64,000 bases of DNA, taken from contig CAJLPX010000007.1 in the NCBI GenBank assembly GCA_905208635.1, positions 20,154-84,153 on the forward strand, read 5' to 3'. A model generated the notes under the pieces. That model had not been told where the DNA came from. It worked only from the letters and a program-made list of their open reading frames with translations, and made no database searches. The translations under genes were made by a program, and so were the position numbers. Below are positions 1 to 8,672 of this stretch, piece by piece. How positions within the stretch are numbered: position 1 is the first letter of the stretch; each line of letters starts with the position of its first letter. The DNA is from an uncultured Collinsella sp. (lineage in GTDB: Bacteria > Actinomycetota > Coriobacteriia > Coriobacteriales > Coriobacteriaceae).

Positions 1-1084
1 CATCCAAAACAGCTTGGTCAACAGCCTGGGCCTCAACGCAGCTCGCATGGTTCAGATCTATTCGTCCCAAGAACTCTCTGATTCTGACGTCCAGAAGCTT
101 AAAAAACTGGTGCCGCAGATAGAACAGATCGGCATTGTCAAAAGCGCGTATACCGAGTACAAGACCGGCGATAAAAGCTATACCGTCATGGCACAGGGTG
201 TCGATAGCGACATACTCGACGCCGTGGGTGCCAGTAAGCTCGTTGCGGGGCGCACCTACACCGATGTCGAGTCAAAGGCAGGCTCGCGCGTGGCGCTCAT
301 CAGCCGCGGCGGCGCCGATCAGCTTTACGGCAACGAACAGGATGCGCTGGGAAAAACCATCAAAGTGTCCAACGGCGAGGTGCAGATTGTAGGCGTGATT
401 GATGGCGGCAGCGACTCCATGGGCTCGCTCACTTTGTATATGCCACGCGAAACCATCTCCGGCCTATTTGGCGACGAGAATCCTTCATTCCCCAGCGTGA
501 CGGCACTTGCCGCCGAGGGCACGGACATGGATGAGCTCTGCAAGACCATCGAGTCCAAGGTGCGCGCGATGAAGGGCATCGCGGAGGATGATGAGTACGA
601 CAGTGTATCGGCGACCTCCATGAAAAGCGCTATCGACTCCCTCAATTCCTTTATGGGCGCCTTCTCGCTCATCATGGGTGCTGTCGCCAGTATCTCGCTG
701 CTTGTCGGCGGTATCGGTATTATGAACATGATGCTCACCAACGTGACTGAGCGCATCCGCGAGATCGGCATCCGTCGCGCTCTGGGCGCCAGTCGTCGCG
801 ATATCACCGCGCAGTTTTTGGCCGAGTCCTCGGCGCTGTGCGTCACCGGTGGCCTGCTGGGTGTCCTGATAGGCTATCTGCTGGCCTGGGGCCTCGCGAT
901 GTTTGCCTCCGGATCCGGGATTCTTGGCGAGCTCGGTGCCAGCGGGCAAATCACCCCGAGTTTTTCAATCGCCACGGTGCTGCTGGCCTTCGCCGTCTCC
1001 GTCGGCATCGGCGTAATCTTTGGCTTCTACCCCGCTCGACGCGCGGCAAAGCTCGACCCGGTGGAGTGCCTACGCTACCAGTAA
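1..1084 (+). CDS. MacB/FtsX-family ABC transporter permease (5' end outside window)
   Basis: The reading frame is open from base 2 to the stop at 1082-1084, so only the C-terminal ~360 residues are present. The first ~200 visible residues look like the extracytoplasmic MacB core domain. They are followed by the FtsX permease block: a hydrophobic stretch leading into GGIGIMNMML, then the coupling motif with TERIREIGIRRALGA that contacts the ATPase, two more membrane helices, and a terminal GFYPARRAAKLDPVECLRYQ typical of this family. It is presumably the last gene of a plus-strand efflux operon whose ATPase lies upstream. The substrate cannot be told from the sequence. Confidence 0.9.
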   Translation, partial: IQNSLVNSLGLNAARMVQIYSSQELSDSDVQKLKKLVPQIEQIGIVKSAYTEYKTGDKSYTVMAQGVDSDILDAVGASKLVAGRTYTDVESKAGSRVALISRGGADQLYGNEQDALGKTIKVSNGEVQIVGVIDGGSDSMGSLTLYMPRETISGLFGDENPSFPSVTALAAEGTDMDELCKTIESKVRAMKGIAEDDEYDSVSATSMKSAIDSLNSFMGAFSLIMGAVASISLLVGGIGIMNMMLTNVTERIREIGIRRALGASRRDITAQFLAESSALCVTGGLLGVLIGYLLAWGLAMFASGSGILGELGASGQITPSFSIATVLLAFAVSVGIGVIFGFYPARRAAKLDPVECLRYQ

Positions 1085-1097
1085 GCCACCACCAACA

Positions 1098-1164
1098 AGT
1101 TGCGGTGAATTAGGGACTGAATATGCTATCTAGCAGCAAAAACAGACACTATTTCACCGCAACT
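1098..1164. repeat. Intergenic palindromic element (family A, copy 1)
   Basis: Two 21-base arms (1098-1118 and 1144-1164) are reverse complements at 18 of 21 positions and enclose a 25-base loop. The arm core TTGCGGTGA, followed by GGGACTGAAT, recurs in the arms of the larger hairpin at 32511-32605. It follows the permease stop by 13 bases. It could double as a transcription end, but there is no U-run. Confidence 0.6.
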
Positions 1165-1171
1165 CATTGAA

Positions 1172-1264
1172 GGGCTGTTTGCGCCAGTTCCGGGCGTCGT
1201 CCTCGAGCTACTGGCGGATGACGGGCTTGTACGGGTCGAGCTTGCTCGGGGCGATCCTCCTCGC
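1172..1264 (-). pseudogene. IS21-type transposase (IstA) remnant
   Basis: Read on the minus strand, this stretch translates as a short block containing RRIAPSKLDPYKPVIRQ, then a stop codon, then LEDDARNWRKQ. That pattern (SKLDPYKPxI followed by a W/Q-LEDDxRxxRKQ block) matches the N-terminal region of IS21-family IstA proteins. Both ends are lost and there is an in-frame stop. It sits exactly at the left edge of the cobalamin island. Family assignment is by motif recall only. Confidence 0.55.
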
Positions 1265-1274
1265 GGGCGGGAGG

Positions 1275-1305
1275 GCGCGCTAGGCGCGGCGAGCGCCTAG
1301 CGCGC
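1275..1305 (-). terminator. GC-rich hairpin at end of the cobalamin operon
   Basis: A perfect 13-bp stem (1275-1287 with 1293-1305, 5-base loop) overlaps the cbiJ stop codon. No U-run follows on the minus strand, so it may be a 3'-end stabiliser or a weak terminator rather than a canonical intrinsic terminator. Confidence 0.45.
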
Positions 1306-2070
1306 GAACTCCCGTAAGAGCGCATCTTCCACTTCCCGAAGCGAAAGGGTCCCGCCTCCCTCGGCGGGACGGGTGACCACGATACAGCGCGCTCCCACGG
1401 CGCGCGCTGCGGCGAGCTTCTCGGCCGTGCCGCCTACGGTTCCCGAGTCCTTGATCACAAGCCACTGGGCGCCCACCTGCCGAAGCATCGCCTCGTTGAG
1501 CTCGCGGGTGAAGGGCCCCTGCATGCCGATGACATGCGACGGCGAAAACCCCGCGTCGATGCACTTCGTTATAGCACCGGGCAGCGGGAGCACACGCACG
1601 AAGAAGCGCTCCGCGAAATCGGCGACGCGCGTGTAGGGGGCAAGCTCCTTGCTCCCCGTCGTGAGAAGAACGCGACCCGGGTTCTCGGAGAGAAAGCGCG
1701 CCGCGCAGGCGATCGACGCGACCGACACGACGCCTTTGGGCAGCGCCTCGGCCGGGCGCGCAAGGCGCAGACATCGTGCACCCACGGCGAGCGAAGCGGC
1801 CCGGATGTTGCCGCTTGCGAGCGTAGCGAAGGGGTGCGTGGCGTCGACGACGATGCGCGCACCGAAAAGCTCGCGCTCCATGTCGGCCTCGTCGAGCCTG
1901 CTCGCATGCACCTCGATGCCCGGAAGCTCGCCCAAAAGCTCACCTCCGTACTCGGTTGCCGCGTAGGCACGGGCGGGGATTCCCGCCTCGCTCGCCCATT
2001 CGCACAGAAGGCGGCCCTCGGTGGTGCCGGCGAAGATGCGCAGCGCCGGCACGGATGCGGGGGCCGTCAC
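1297..2070 (-). CDS. cbiJ: Cobalt-precorrin-6A reductase
   Basis: About 257 residues, the usual length for CbiJ/CobK. This NAD(P)H-dependent enzyme reduces the macrocycle of (cobalt-)precorrin-6A. Visible family features are the N-terminal LRIFAGTTEGR nucleotide-binding loop, VDATHPFA near residue 80, VLLTTGSKELAPY, and the GMQGPFTRELN...IKDSGTVGGTAEK block. The GTG start at 2070 forms a GTGA overlap with the cbiC stop. Longer upstream reading in the same frame lies inside cbiC and lacks family similarity. It is the last gene of the minus-strand operon. Confidence 0.93.
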   Translation of the reverse strand: MTAPASVPALRIFAGTTEGRLLCEWASEAGIPARAYAATEYGGELLGELPGIEVHASRLDEADMERELFGARIVVDATHPFATLASGNIRAASLAVGARCLRLARPAEALPKGVVSVASIACAARFLSENPGRVLLTTGSKELAPYTRVADFAERFFVRVLPLPGAITKCIDAGFSPSHVIGMQGPFTRELNEAMLRQVGAQWLVIKDSGTVGGTAEKLAAARAVGARCIVVTRPAEGGGTLSLREVEDALLREFAR

Positions 2071-2708
2071 TTCGCGCCACCTGTGCGCGTGATCTGGTAG
2101 AGCAGCGCGTTCATAATGGCGGCCGCCACGGTCGAGCCGCCCTTGCGACCCCTCGCGACGATGGCCGGCACGCGTCGCGCGAGTAGCTCCTCTTTCGCCT
2201 CGACCACGTTCACAAACCCGACCGGCACCCCAACGACGAGCGCGGGCGCGATCTTCCCCGCGTCCATGAGCTCGGCGAGGCGCAGAAGTGCTGTGGGAGC
2301 GTTGCCGACGGCCACGATGAGCGGACCCTCGATGCCGCAAGCTTTGTCCATGCTCGCAACGGCGCGAGTCGTGCCCGCGGCGCGCGCAGCCGCGGCGACA
2401 TCAGGGTCGGCCATGTAGCACACGGCCTTGCAACCGAGCTTCGCGAGCGCGGGCTTGCTTATGCCTGCGAGCGCCATGTTCGTGTCGGTGAGCACCGTGG
2501 CCCCTGCGCGCAGTGCGTCGAGCGCACAGTGCGCGGCGTCATGGGTGAACACGAGGGAATCGGCGTACGAGAAGTCGGCAGTGGTGTGGATGACGCGCTT
2601 CACGACGGGCTCTTCGAGCGGCGGGAACGTGCGGCCGCCGAGCTCTTCGGTGATGATCTCGAAGCTGCGCCGCTCGATGTCGCCGGGCGCCATCTCCTTG
2701 GAATCCAT
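2067..2708 (-). CDS. cbiC: Cobalt-precorrin-8 methylmutase
   Basis: 213 residues, matching CbiC/CobH, which moves a methyl group from C11 to C12 to give cobyrinic acid. The catalytic histidine is in RVIHTTADF at about residue 41. The conserved TDTNMALAGI, GNAPTALLRL and VGVPVGFVNVVEAKE segments are all present. The ATG at 2708 follows the cobO stop directly. The stop overlaps the GTG of cbiJ. Confidence 0.95.
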   Translation of the reverse strand: MDSKEMAPGDIERRSFEIITEELGGRTFPPLEEPVVKRVIHTTADFSYADSLVFTHDAAHCALDALRAGATVLTDTNMALAGISKPALAKLGCKAVCYMADPDVAAAARAAGTTRAVASMDKACGIEGPLIVAVGNAPTALLRLAELMDAGKIAPALVVGVPVGFVNVVEAKEELLARRVPAIVARGRKGGSTVAAAIMNALLYQITRTGGAK

Positions 2709-3224
2709 CTAGTACTCCACTCCTTCCCTTGCACATATCCCCTGAGAGTAGGGGTGTTTCTCGCACCGCATCTCGGTTATGTAGTCGGCCTTCTCCACGA
2801 TCTTGCGGGAAGGCGCGCGCCCGGTGAGCGCTACTTCGACGCCGCGCGCGGACATATCGAGCACGCGGTCCACGAGCGCCTCGTCGACAAGCCCCTTCGA
2901 AAGCGCGTCGAGCGCCTCGTCGAGCACGAGCAGTCCCTCTTGCGCGCCCTCGAGCTCGGCAAGCGCGGAAGCGAGGTTCCCATCGTGCAGCTCGCACGTT
3001 GCGGCAAGTTCTTCCGACGTCATCGACCAGGTAAACTTGTCCGACACCTTCCCCGCGAACACGGGCACGCCGAAATGCTCGGCGAGCAGGCGCGCCTCCC
3101 CGCTTTCGCCGTCTTTCAGGAACTGCACGACGACGACGCGGCGGCCTGCGGCGAGCATGCGAAGGGCGAGGCCCATCGCCGCCGTGGTCTTGCCTTTGCC
3201 GTCGCCATGATACACGTGGATCAT
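2709..3224 (-). CDS. cobO: Cob(I)yrinic acid a,c-diamide adenosyltransferase (CobO/BtuR type)
   Basis: 171 residues, normal for the CobA/CobO/BtuR family that transfers the adenosyl group of ATP to cobalt(I). The P-loop HGDGKGKTTA begins at about residue 6, LLVLDE supplies the Walker B-like strand, and VALTGR plus DYITEM and the C-terminal EKHPYSQGICAREGVEY are family hallmarks. The ATG at 3224 overlaps the cbiP stop as ATGA. An in-frame extension upstream to 3728 exists but is antisense-like and arginine-rich, so it is rejected. Confidence 0.95.
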   Translation of the reverse strand: MIHVYHGDGKGKTTAAMGLALRMLAAGRRVVVVQFLKDGESGEARLLAEHFGVPVFAGKVSDKFTWSMTSEELAATCELHDGNLASALAELEGAQEGLLVLDEALDALSKGLVDEALVDRVLDMSARGVEVALTGRAPSRKIVEKADYITEMRCEKHPYSQGICAREGVEY

Positions 3225-4720
3225 ACGCCCTCCTCGATAATGCGGTAGACATACTCCATGTCGAGCGCCCAGCGCACGACGTCGGCCAGGCGGTCGAACT
3301 CGCGCGCACGGTGATCGGCTGCGGACGCTGCGCCCGCAGCACCCACGACGCTCTCGGGCAGGCCGCGCATGCGCGCGAGCGAGCGCGCGAGGGCGAGCGC
3401 CAACCCCGGTTCGTCGAACAGGCCGTGGAGATAGGTTCCGAACACGTTTCCGCAGGCCGCGCCTTCTGGTTTGCCGCCAATCGTGCCTGCAGGGGCGCAG
3501 GAGACGGTCGTTTCGCCGTCGTGAATCTCGTACCCGCGCGCCGTCATGCCGTTCCACACCGAGAACGCGCCTTGGGCGCCCGTGATGCGCAGCTCCGACT
3601 GGGCGAGGCGCTTTTCCTCCTTGAACACCGTACTTGCAGGGATGAGCCCGAGCCCGCGCGCGGTGCCAGCGCCTTCCCTGCCGTGCGGGTCGGAAAGCTC
3701 GTCTCCCAAAAGCTGGTAGCCTCCGCATATGCCGAGCACTGGTGTGCCCGCGCCCGAAAGCGCGCGTACACAGGCTCCGATGCCGCTAGCCGCAAGCCAG
3801 CGCGCGTCGTCGAGCGTGGTCTTCGAGCCGGGAAGCACCACCAGGTCGGGTCGGCCCAGATCGGTCGTCGAGGAAACGTAGCGCACGCCCATGCCGGGCA
3901 CGCGCGAAAGCGGGTCGAAGTCGGTGAAGTTCGACAGATGCGGAAGGCGCACGACGGCGACATCGATGACGCCGCGCGCCTCGCGGGCAGATAGGCGCGG
4001 CGCGAGCGAGTCCTCGTCGTCCAGGTCGAGCGTAAGATACGGCACGACCCCCACGACGGGAACCCCGCACATCTTCTCGAGCGGGGCCAAACCCGGGCGC
4101 AGGATTTCCACATCGCCGCGGAACTTGTTCACCACAAGCCCCCGCAAAAGCGCGCGGTCCTCGGGCGCAAGGAGCGCGACCGTGCCGTAGAGCTGGGCAA
4201 ACACCCCGCCTGGGTCGATGTCGCCCGCGAGCAGCACGGGGGAGGACACGGCGCGCGCGAGCCCCATGTTGACGATGTCGTTTTCGGAAAGGTTGATTTC
4301 GGCGGGGCTGCCGGCGCCCTCGATGACGATGACGTCGTTTTCCTCCGCGAGCGAATCGAACGCCTCCAAAATCTGCGGCATGAGCGCCTTCTTTCGCGCG
4401 AAGTAGTCCCTCGCAGCGAAGGCTCCCTGCGCCTTGCCGGCCACGATGAGCTGGCTTCGGTGGCCGCTTTCGGGCTTGAGAAGGATGGGGTTCATGCGCA
4501 CGTCGGGCGTGATGCCGCACGCCTCGGCCTGCATGATCTGGGCGCGCCCCATCTCGAGCCCGTCGGCCGTGACACCGCTGTTGAGCGCCATGTTCTGGCT
4601 CTTGAAGGGAGTCACGCGCAGGCCGTCCTGCGAAAGCACACGGCACAGCCCCGCCGCAAGCAGGCTCTTCCCCGCGTTCGACATGGTGCCCTGGATCATG
4701 ATGGGCTTCGCCCTACCCAC
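3221..4720 (-). CDS. cbiP: Cobyric acid synthase
   Basis: 499 residues, close to the family norm. It amidates the b, d, e and g side chains using glutamine and ATP. The N-terminal dethiobiotin-synthetase-like domain starts IMIQGTMSNAGKS. The C-terminal class I glutamine amidotransferase-like domain has the nucleophile in GICGGYQLLG and the catalytic His in GTYLHGLFD. The GTG at 4720 is preceded by AAGGAGG at a good distance and overlaps the cobD stop by 8 bases. Starting further upstream would add about 49 arginine-rich residues foreign to the family. Confidence 0.94.
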   Translation of the reverse strand: MGRAKPIMIQGTMSNAGKSLLAAGLCRVLSQDGLRVTPFKSQNMALNSGVTADGLEMGRAQIMQAEACGITPDVRMNPILLKPESGHRSQLIVAGKAQGAFAARDYFARKKALMPQILEAFDSLAEENDVIVIEGAGSPAEINLSENDIVNMGLARAVSSPVLLAGDIDPGGVFAQLYGTVALLAPEDRALLRGLVVNKFRGDVEILRPGLAPLEKMCGVPVVGVVPYLTLDLDDEDSLAPRLSAREARGVIDVAVVRLPHLSNFTDFDPLSRVPGMGVRYVSSTTDLGRPDLVVLPGSKTTLDDARWLAASGIGACVRALSGAGTPVLGICGGYQLLGDELSDPHGREGAGTARGLGLIPASTVFKEEKRLAQSELRITGAQGAFSVWNGMTARGYEIHDGETTVSCAPAGTIGGKPEGAACGNVFGTYLHGLFDEPGLALALARSLARMRGLPESVVGAAGAASAADHRAREFDRLADVVRWALDMEYVYRIIEEGV

Positions 4721-5936
4721 GGGTATCGACCTCCTTCGCCGAGCCTCGGCCATCCGCGCCCGCCATAGCGCCGCTGCAAGAAGCGCCGCCCCGTTCGTCG
4801 GGTTGGCCTTCGTCCGATGCACCTTCCGCCCGAAGTGCGCGGCTGAACGCCATCGCAAGCCGGGCATTCTCCTTGCGCGTGCGCACCGCGACGCGGCACC
4901 AGAAACGGGACAGTACCGAAAACGAGTCGCACGTGCGGACCAAAACCCCCTGTTTATACAGGCGCTCGGGGATGTCTTTCGCCGGCGTGCGGACTAAAAG
5001 GAAGTTCGCATCCGATGGCACGACGGAAAGCCCGAGCGAGGAGAGCTCGTGGGAAAGCCACGCTCGCTCACCCGCCAATACATCGCGCGTGCGCGAGACG
5101 TATTCAACGTCTTCCAGGGCGGCGATGCCCGCGGCCTCGGCGACCGAGGAGACGGGCCACGCCTGCCCCGCCCGGCGAATCCCCTCGATGAGTTGGGCGT
5201 TTCCGCTGATCAGATATCCCAACCGCAACCCCGCCATTCCGTAGAGCTTGGTGAACGCGGAGAGCACGGCCACATGGCGCGAACACGCGGCGCGTGCGGC
5301 CACGCTCCTTTCGCGGGCGTCGAGCGCAAATCCGAGGAAGCACTCGTCCACGACGAGCAGCGCGCCCACCTGCTCGCAGCGGCAAGCCGCGGCATCGATC
5401 ACGCTGGGGTCGACGAGACGCCCCGTCGGGTTGTTCGGATTGCAGAGGTACGCCACGTCTCCCGGCCCCTCGATCGCGCGGGCGAAGGAGGCGGGCACGT
5501 CGAAGTCGTCCGCTTCGGAGAGCGGGAACTCCTGCACGCATGCGCCGTAGTACGATGCCGCCTCCGCATATTCAGAGAACGTCGGCGCGCACACGACGAT
5601 GCGTTTCGGGCGCACCGCCGCGGCGAGCCGCCAGATGATGTCGGACGCGCCCGCGCCGCAGACGATAGTATCTTCGGGAATGCCCTGGGCGCGCGCTAGG
5701 GCGCGAACGAGGGCGAGGCTTTCCCTATCGGGGTAGGCGTCGATTCGAGAAAGCGCCTTGCAAGCTGCGGCGACGGCGCGCGGCGAGGGGCCTGCCGGAT
5801 TCACGTTCACCGAGAAGTCAATGAGGTCGGAGGCGCCCCCTTTGCAAGCGATGCCGAGCGATTGCGTGCTACCCCCATGCGCACGGGCACGCAGGATTCC
5901 CCCGGCAGCCCGGGGCGCGACGTGGTCTTCCCTCAT
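4713..5936 (-). CDS. cobD: L-threonine-O-3-phosphate decarboxylase (class II aminotransferase fold)
   Basis: 407 residues. This PLP enzyme makes (R)-1-amino-2-propanol phosphate for the nucleotide loop. Seen are DFSVNVNPAGPS near the N-terminus, DAYPDRE, the cofactor-binding CNPNNPTGRLV, DECFLGF, and the PLP lysine in SAFTKLYGMAGLRLGY. A ~38-residue Gly/Ser/Asp-rich tail after LRAEGAS is unusual and probably disordered. The adjacent cbiB supports CobD rather than HisC. The ATG at 5936 overlaps the cbiB stop (ATGA). Confidence 0.9.
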   Translation of the reverse strand: MREDHVAPRAAGGILRARAHGGSTQSLGIACKGGASDLIDFSVNVNPAGPSPRAVAAACKALSRIDAYPDRESLALVRALARAQGIPEDTIVCGAGASDIIWRLAAAVRPKRIVVCAPTFSEYAEAASYYGACVQEFPLSEADDFDVPASFARAIEGPGDVAYLCNPNNPTGRLVDPSVIDAAACRCEQVGALLVVDECFLGFALDARERSVAARAACSRHVAVLSAFTKLYGMAGLRLGYLISGNAQLIEGIRRAGQAWPVSSVAEAAGIAALEDVEYVSRTRDVLAGERAWLSHELSSLGLSVVPSDANFLLVRTPAKDIPERLYKQGVLVRTCDSFSVLSRFWCRVAVRTRKENARLAMAFSRALRAEGASDEGQPDERGGASCSGAMAGADGRGSAKEVDTRG

Positions 5937-6907
5937 GCCATCGCCCCCACGGCGAGCACGACCGCCGCGCGCGCAGCACCGAAGACGACAAGCGCGCATA
6001 CGGACGCGGCGAGCATGAGCCTTGTCGCCCGGGCGATGTCGCCCCACTCGATTTCGCGGGACGCGTCGCCTATCGTCGGTTTCTCAACGAGCTTGCCGAA
6101 ATACACCGCGGGTCCTGCCAGGCGCAGCCCGAGCGCGCCCGCGCACGCTGACTCGGTCTGCGCCGCGTTCGGGCTCGCATGGCGACGCCTGTCGCGGCGC
6201 CAGATGCGCGCCGCCCCGCGCGCGTCGAGCCCGACGATCGGGCACACGGCGATCATGAGCAGGGCCGATAAGCGCGCGGGAATCCAGTTCGCCGCATCGT
6301 CGAGGCGCGCCGAGGCGCAGCCGAAGTCGATGTAGCGCTCGTTTTTGTAGCCCACCATGCTGTCGAGCGTATTCACCGCCTTGTACGCCATGCCCAAGGG
6401 CGCACCCCCGATCATAAGGTAGAAAAGCGGCGCGATGACGCCGTCGCTCGCGTTCTCCGCCACCGTTTCCACGGCGGCACGCGCGACGCCGTGCTCGTCG
6501 AGAACAGACGTGTCGCGTCCCACGATGAGCCCGACGGCTTCGCGCGCCGCGACAAGGCCGCCCTTCGAGAACGCGCGGGCCACGGCCAGGCTCTGGCGGC
6601 GCAGCTCGCATGTCGCGAGAATCTGATAGCTCGCCCATGCCTCGGCAACGAAGCGCAAGCCGGAGTGAACCATGCCGCAAAGATACAGGATGCCCCAGGT
6701 CAAAAGCCCACACGCAAGCGGAAGCGCCACGGCGAGCACAAGACCTGCGGCGCGCGTGCCCGCGGACGTTTGCGGGAATGCGCCCCGCAGGCGGCCTTCG
6801 GCCCACGTGATCGCGCGCCCCATGGCGACGACGGGATGGGGAAGCCAGCGCGGGTCGCCGAAGGCAAGGTCGGCCGCGAACCCGGCGGCGACGGCAAGAA
6901 TCGTCAT
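5933..6907 (-). CDS. cbiB: Adenosylcobinamide-phosphate synthase, membrane protein
   Basis: 324 residues with several hydrophobic helices. It attaches the aminopropanol (phosphate) arm to adenosylcobyric acid. The N-terminus AAGFAADLAFGDPRWLPHPVVAMGR, the central ETVAENASDGVIAPLFY and the following YKAVNTLDSMVGY are CbiB/CobD-type signatures. The ATG at 6907 overlaps the preceding stop in TGATG, and an in-frame GTG one codon earlier is an alternative. It is paired with cobD immediately downstream. Confidence 0.94.
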   Translation of the reverse strand: MTILAVAAGFAADLAFGDPRWLPHPVVAMGRAITWAEGRLRGAFPQTSAGTRAAGLVLAVALPLACGLLTWGILYLCGMVHSGLRFVAEAWASYQILATCELRRQSLAVARAFSKGGLVAAREAVGLIVGRDTSVLDEHGVARAAVETVAENASDGVIAPLFYLMIGGAPLGMAYKAVNTLDSMVGYKNERYIDFGCASARLDDAANWIPARLSALLMIAVCPIVGLDARGAARIWRRDRRRHASPNAAQTESACAGALGLRLAGPAVYFGKLVEKPTIGDASREIEWGDIARATRLMLAASVCALVVFGAARAAVVLAVGAMA

Positions 6908-7908
6908 CACCGGGCATCGCCCCCCGAAGCGGGACGAACGTCGCGAAGGCAGCGCCCATCCCAGGTGGCGGCCCATGCGCCGCCCGGCTCGGTATGCACG
7001 TCGAAGTATCCAATTTTCGGGACAGCTAACTCGGAGAGCAGCGCTTTCACGGTACCCGCGTGAACGACGAAGACGGCGCGCCCACTCCCCTGGGCACGCT
7101 CCGATTTGCACGCCTCCCGAAACGCCGCGACGACGCGGCGGGTGAAATCGCTCTTGCCCTCGCCATGCGGGCAGCGCGTCTCGCACCAGGAGTCTACCCA
7201 GGCGCGGTAGCGCGCATCCTCTTTAAGCTCGGCGGCGCTTCGTCCCTCGAAGTCGCCGAAATCCATCTCGCGCAGACCGGGGCACGCCATAAGCTCCGCG
7301 TTCGGGAAGAGGATACGCGCCGTCTGGTCGGTGCGGGCCATGCCGCTCGTGATAACACGGAACACGTCACGATAGCACGCGAGGTCGCGCAAAGCGCGCT
7401 CGCCCGCGCTCGACAGGGGCTCGTCGGTGCCCGCCCCGCTGTAGCGATGGTCTTCCGTGCCCGCCGTGGCACCATGGCGCACGAAGACGACTTCCAAAGG
7501 CGCGCCCGCGCCCTGCGTCCCTCGAGGCGCATCATCAAGATTTCCCTTGATGACCTGGGGAATCCCGCACGTCATGCGCACGACGACGTCGGCGCGCGCA
7601 GCGAGCGCGCATCCCAGGCGCCCCGCGCGCTCGCGCCATTGGGCGTCTTCCGCACGCATAGGGACGACCCCCGAGCCGACCAAGGACAGAATCACTACAT
7701 CGAAGCCGATCAGCCGCTCGAGCGCCCGGTCAGCGTCGAGCGCGCGTACGAGTTCCTCAGCACAGTAAGCGACACGGCCGGCAAAAGCCGCGGGCACGCC
7801 GCCCTCCGCAAACTGCGCCGCGTCGACGAAATCGTCCGCCGCGAACCCGAGCTTTTCGCGCACGAAGGTCCTCTTCCCCGAATGCGCGCCACCTACCACG
7901 AGCATCAT
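6907..7908 (-). CDS. CobU-like domain fused to alpha-ribazole phosphatase (CobC, histidine phosphatase)
   Basis: 333 residues with two parts. Residues ~1-135 resemble CobU: MLVVGGAHSGKRTF gives a P-loop, and the end of the domain carries CGIPQVIKG, like the corresponding motif in CobU. The loop has R instead of S/T after the lysine, and the His-containing segment needed for guanylylation in CobU is not apparent. Residues ~140-333 are a histidine phosphatase: VVFVRHGAT, SSGERAL-type, GLREMDFGDFEG and VVHAGTVKALL. The second half should dephosphorylate alpha-ribazole phosphate or adenosylcobalamin phosphate. Kinase activity of the first half is doubtful, since an ordinary cobU lies two genes upstream. 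ATGA overlap with cobS. Confidence 0.85.
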   Translation of the reverse strand: MMLVVGGAHSGKRTFVREKLGFAADDFVDAAQFAEGGVPAAFAGRVAYCAEELVRALDADRALERLIGFDVVILSLVGSGVVPMRAEDAQWRERAGRLGCALAARADVVVRMTCGIPQVIKGNLDDAPRGTQGAGAPLEVVFVRHGATAGTEDHRYSGAGTDEPLSSAGERALRDLACYRDVFRVITSGMARTDQTARILFPNAELMACPGLREMDFGDFEGRSAAELKEDARYRAWVDSWCETRCPHGEGKSDFTRRVVAAFREACKSERAQGSGRAVFVVHAGTVKALLSELAVPKIGYFDVHTEPGGAWAATWDGRCLRDVRPASGGDAR

Positions 7909-8672
7909 AGGAGCATGCCCCCCGCCACCAGCATGGCAAGCATCGCGAGCTCGGCCCATTGCAGAAACCATCCGGCCAAATCCCCCGTCACCCCGCCGAA
8001 GCGGGACAGGGCAACATGGCGGTACCACGCGAGCGCCAAAAGCCCCGCCACCGCCATAAGGGCGCCGACGGCCTGAGCGCACGCGACCATCCCTGCAGCC
8101 GAAGCCGCAGCGAAAGCGCAAAGCGGCACGACGATCGCCGCGCGCTTCTTAGCAGGCGAGAGCCCCGCGGCCATGCCGTCCGCACGCGCGGCAGGCCAGC
8201 ATTCAACGGCGAGCCCCGAAAGCGAGCGGGAGAACACGAGCGAGCACAGAAGCGCGAGGAACGCCCCCGCCGTAAGCGGCAGCGCGGTGAACAGGGAAAA
8301 CTGCAGAATAAGGTACACAACAACACCGATGACCCCGAAGGCGCCCGCCCGCGGGTCGTGCATGATCTCGAGCTTTCGCTCGCGCGGGGCCCAACTTGCA
8401 AGCGCATCGGAGGTGTCGCAGAGCCCGTCTAGGTGGATGCCTCCCGTCACCGCCACAGGCAGCGCCACGAGCACGGCCGCGACGATGGTCGCGGGCACGC
8501 CGAGCAGGTTCGCCACGTACCCCCACGCCGTCATGAGGAAGCCTTCCGCAAGGCCCACCAGGGGAAACGCGGCAAGCGCATGGGTTGACCCGAAATCGGT
8601 CCAGGCCGATTTCGGGACGGGGATGCGCGAGAACGTTCCGAACGCCGCGCCGATTGCCTCTGCTATCTTCAC
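7905..8672 (-). CDS. cobS: Adenosylcobinamide-GDP ribazoletransferase
   Basis: 255 residues, polytopic. Joins adenosylcobinamide-GDP to alpha-ribazole(-phosphate) to close the nucleotide loop at the membrane. The N-terminal FGTFSRIPVP, the acidic metal-binding GGIHLDGLCDTSDAL with MHDPRAGAFGVIG, and the C-terminal GGVTGDLAGW are classic CobS features. The GTG start at 8672 overlaps the cobU stop (GTGA). Confidence 0.95.
   Translation of the reverse strand: MKIAEAIGAAFGTFSRIPVPKSAWTDFGSTHALAAFPLVGLAEGFLMTAWGYVANLLGVPATIVAAVLVALPVAVTGGIHLDGLCDTSDALASWAPRERKLEIMHDPRAGAFGVIGVVVYLILQFSLFTALPLTAGAFLALLCSLVFSRSLSGLAVECWPAARADGMAAGLSPAKKRAAIVVPLCAFAAASAAGMVACAQAVGALMAVAGLLALAWYRHVALSRFGGVTGDLAGWFLQWAELAMLAMLVAGGMLL

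Noticed and set aside
5933..7186. Longer N-terminal extensions of several cobalamin genes (cbiB, cbiP, cobO, cbiD, cbiF, cobU)
   Set aside because: The extra residues are arginine-rich readings of the neighbouring gene. Family-typical N-termini begin at the overlapping ATG/GTG starts listed.
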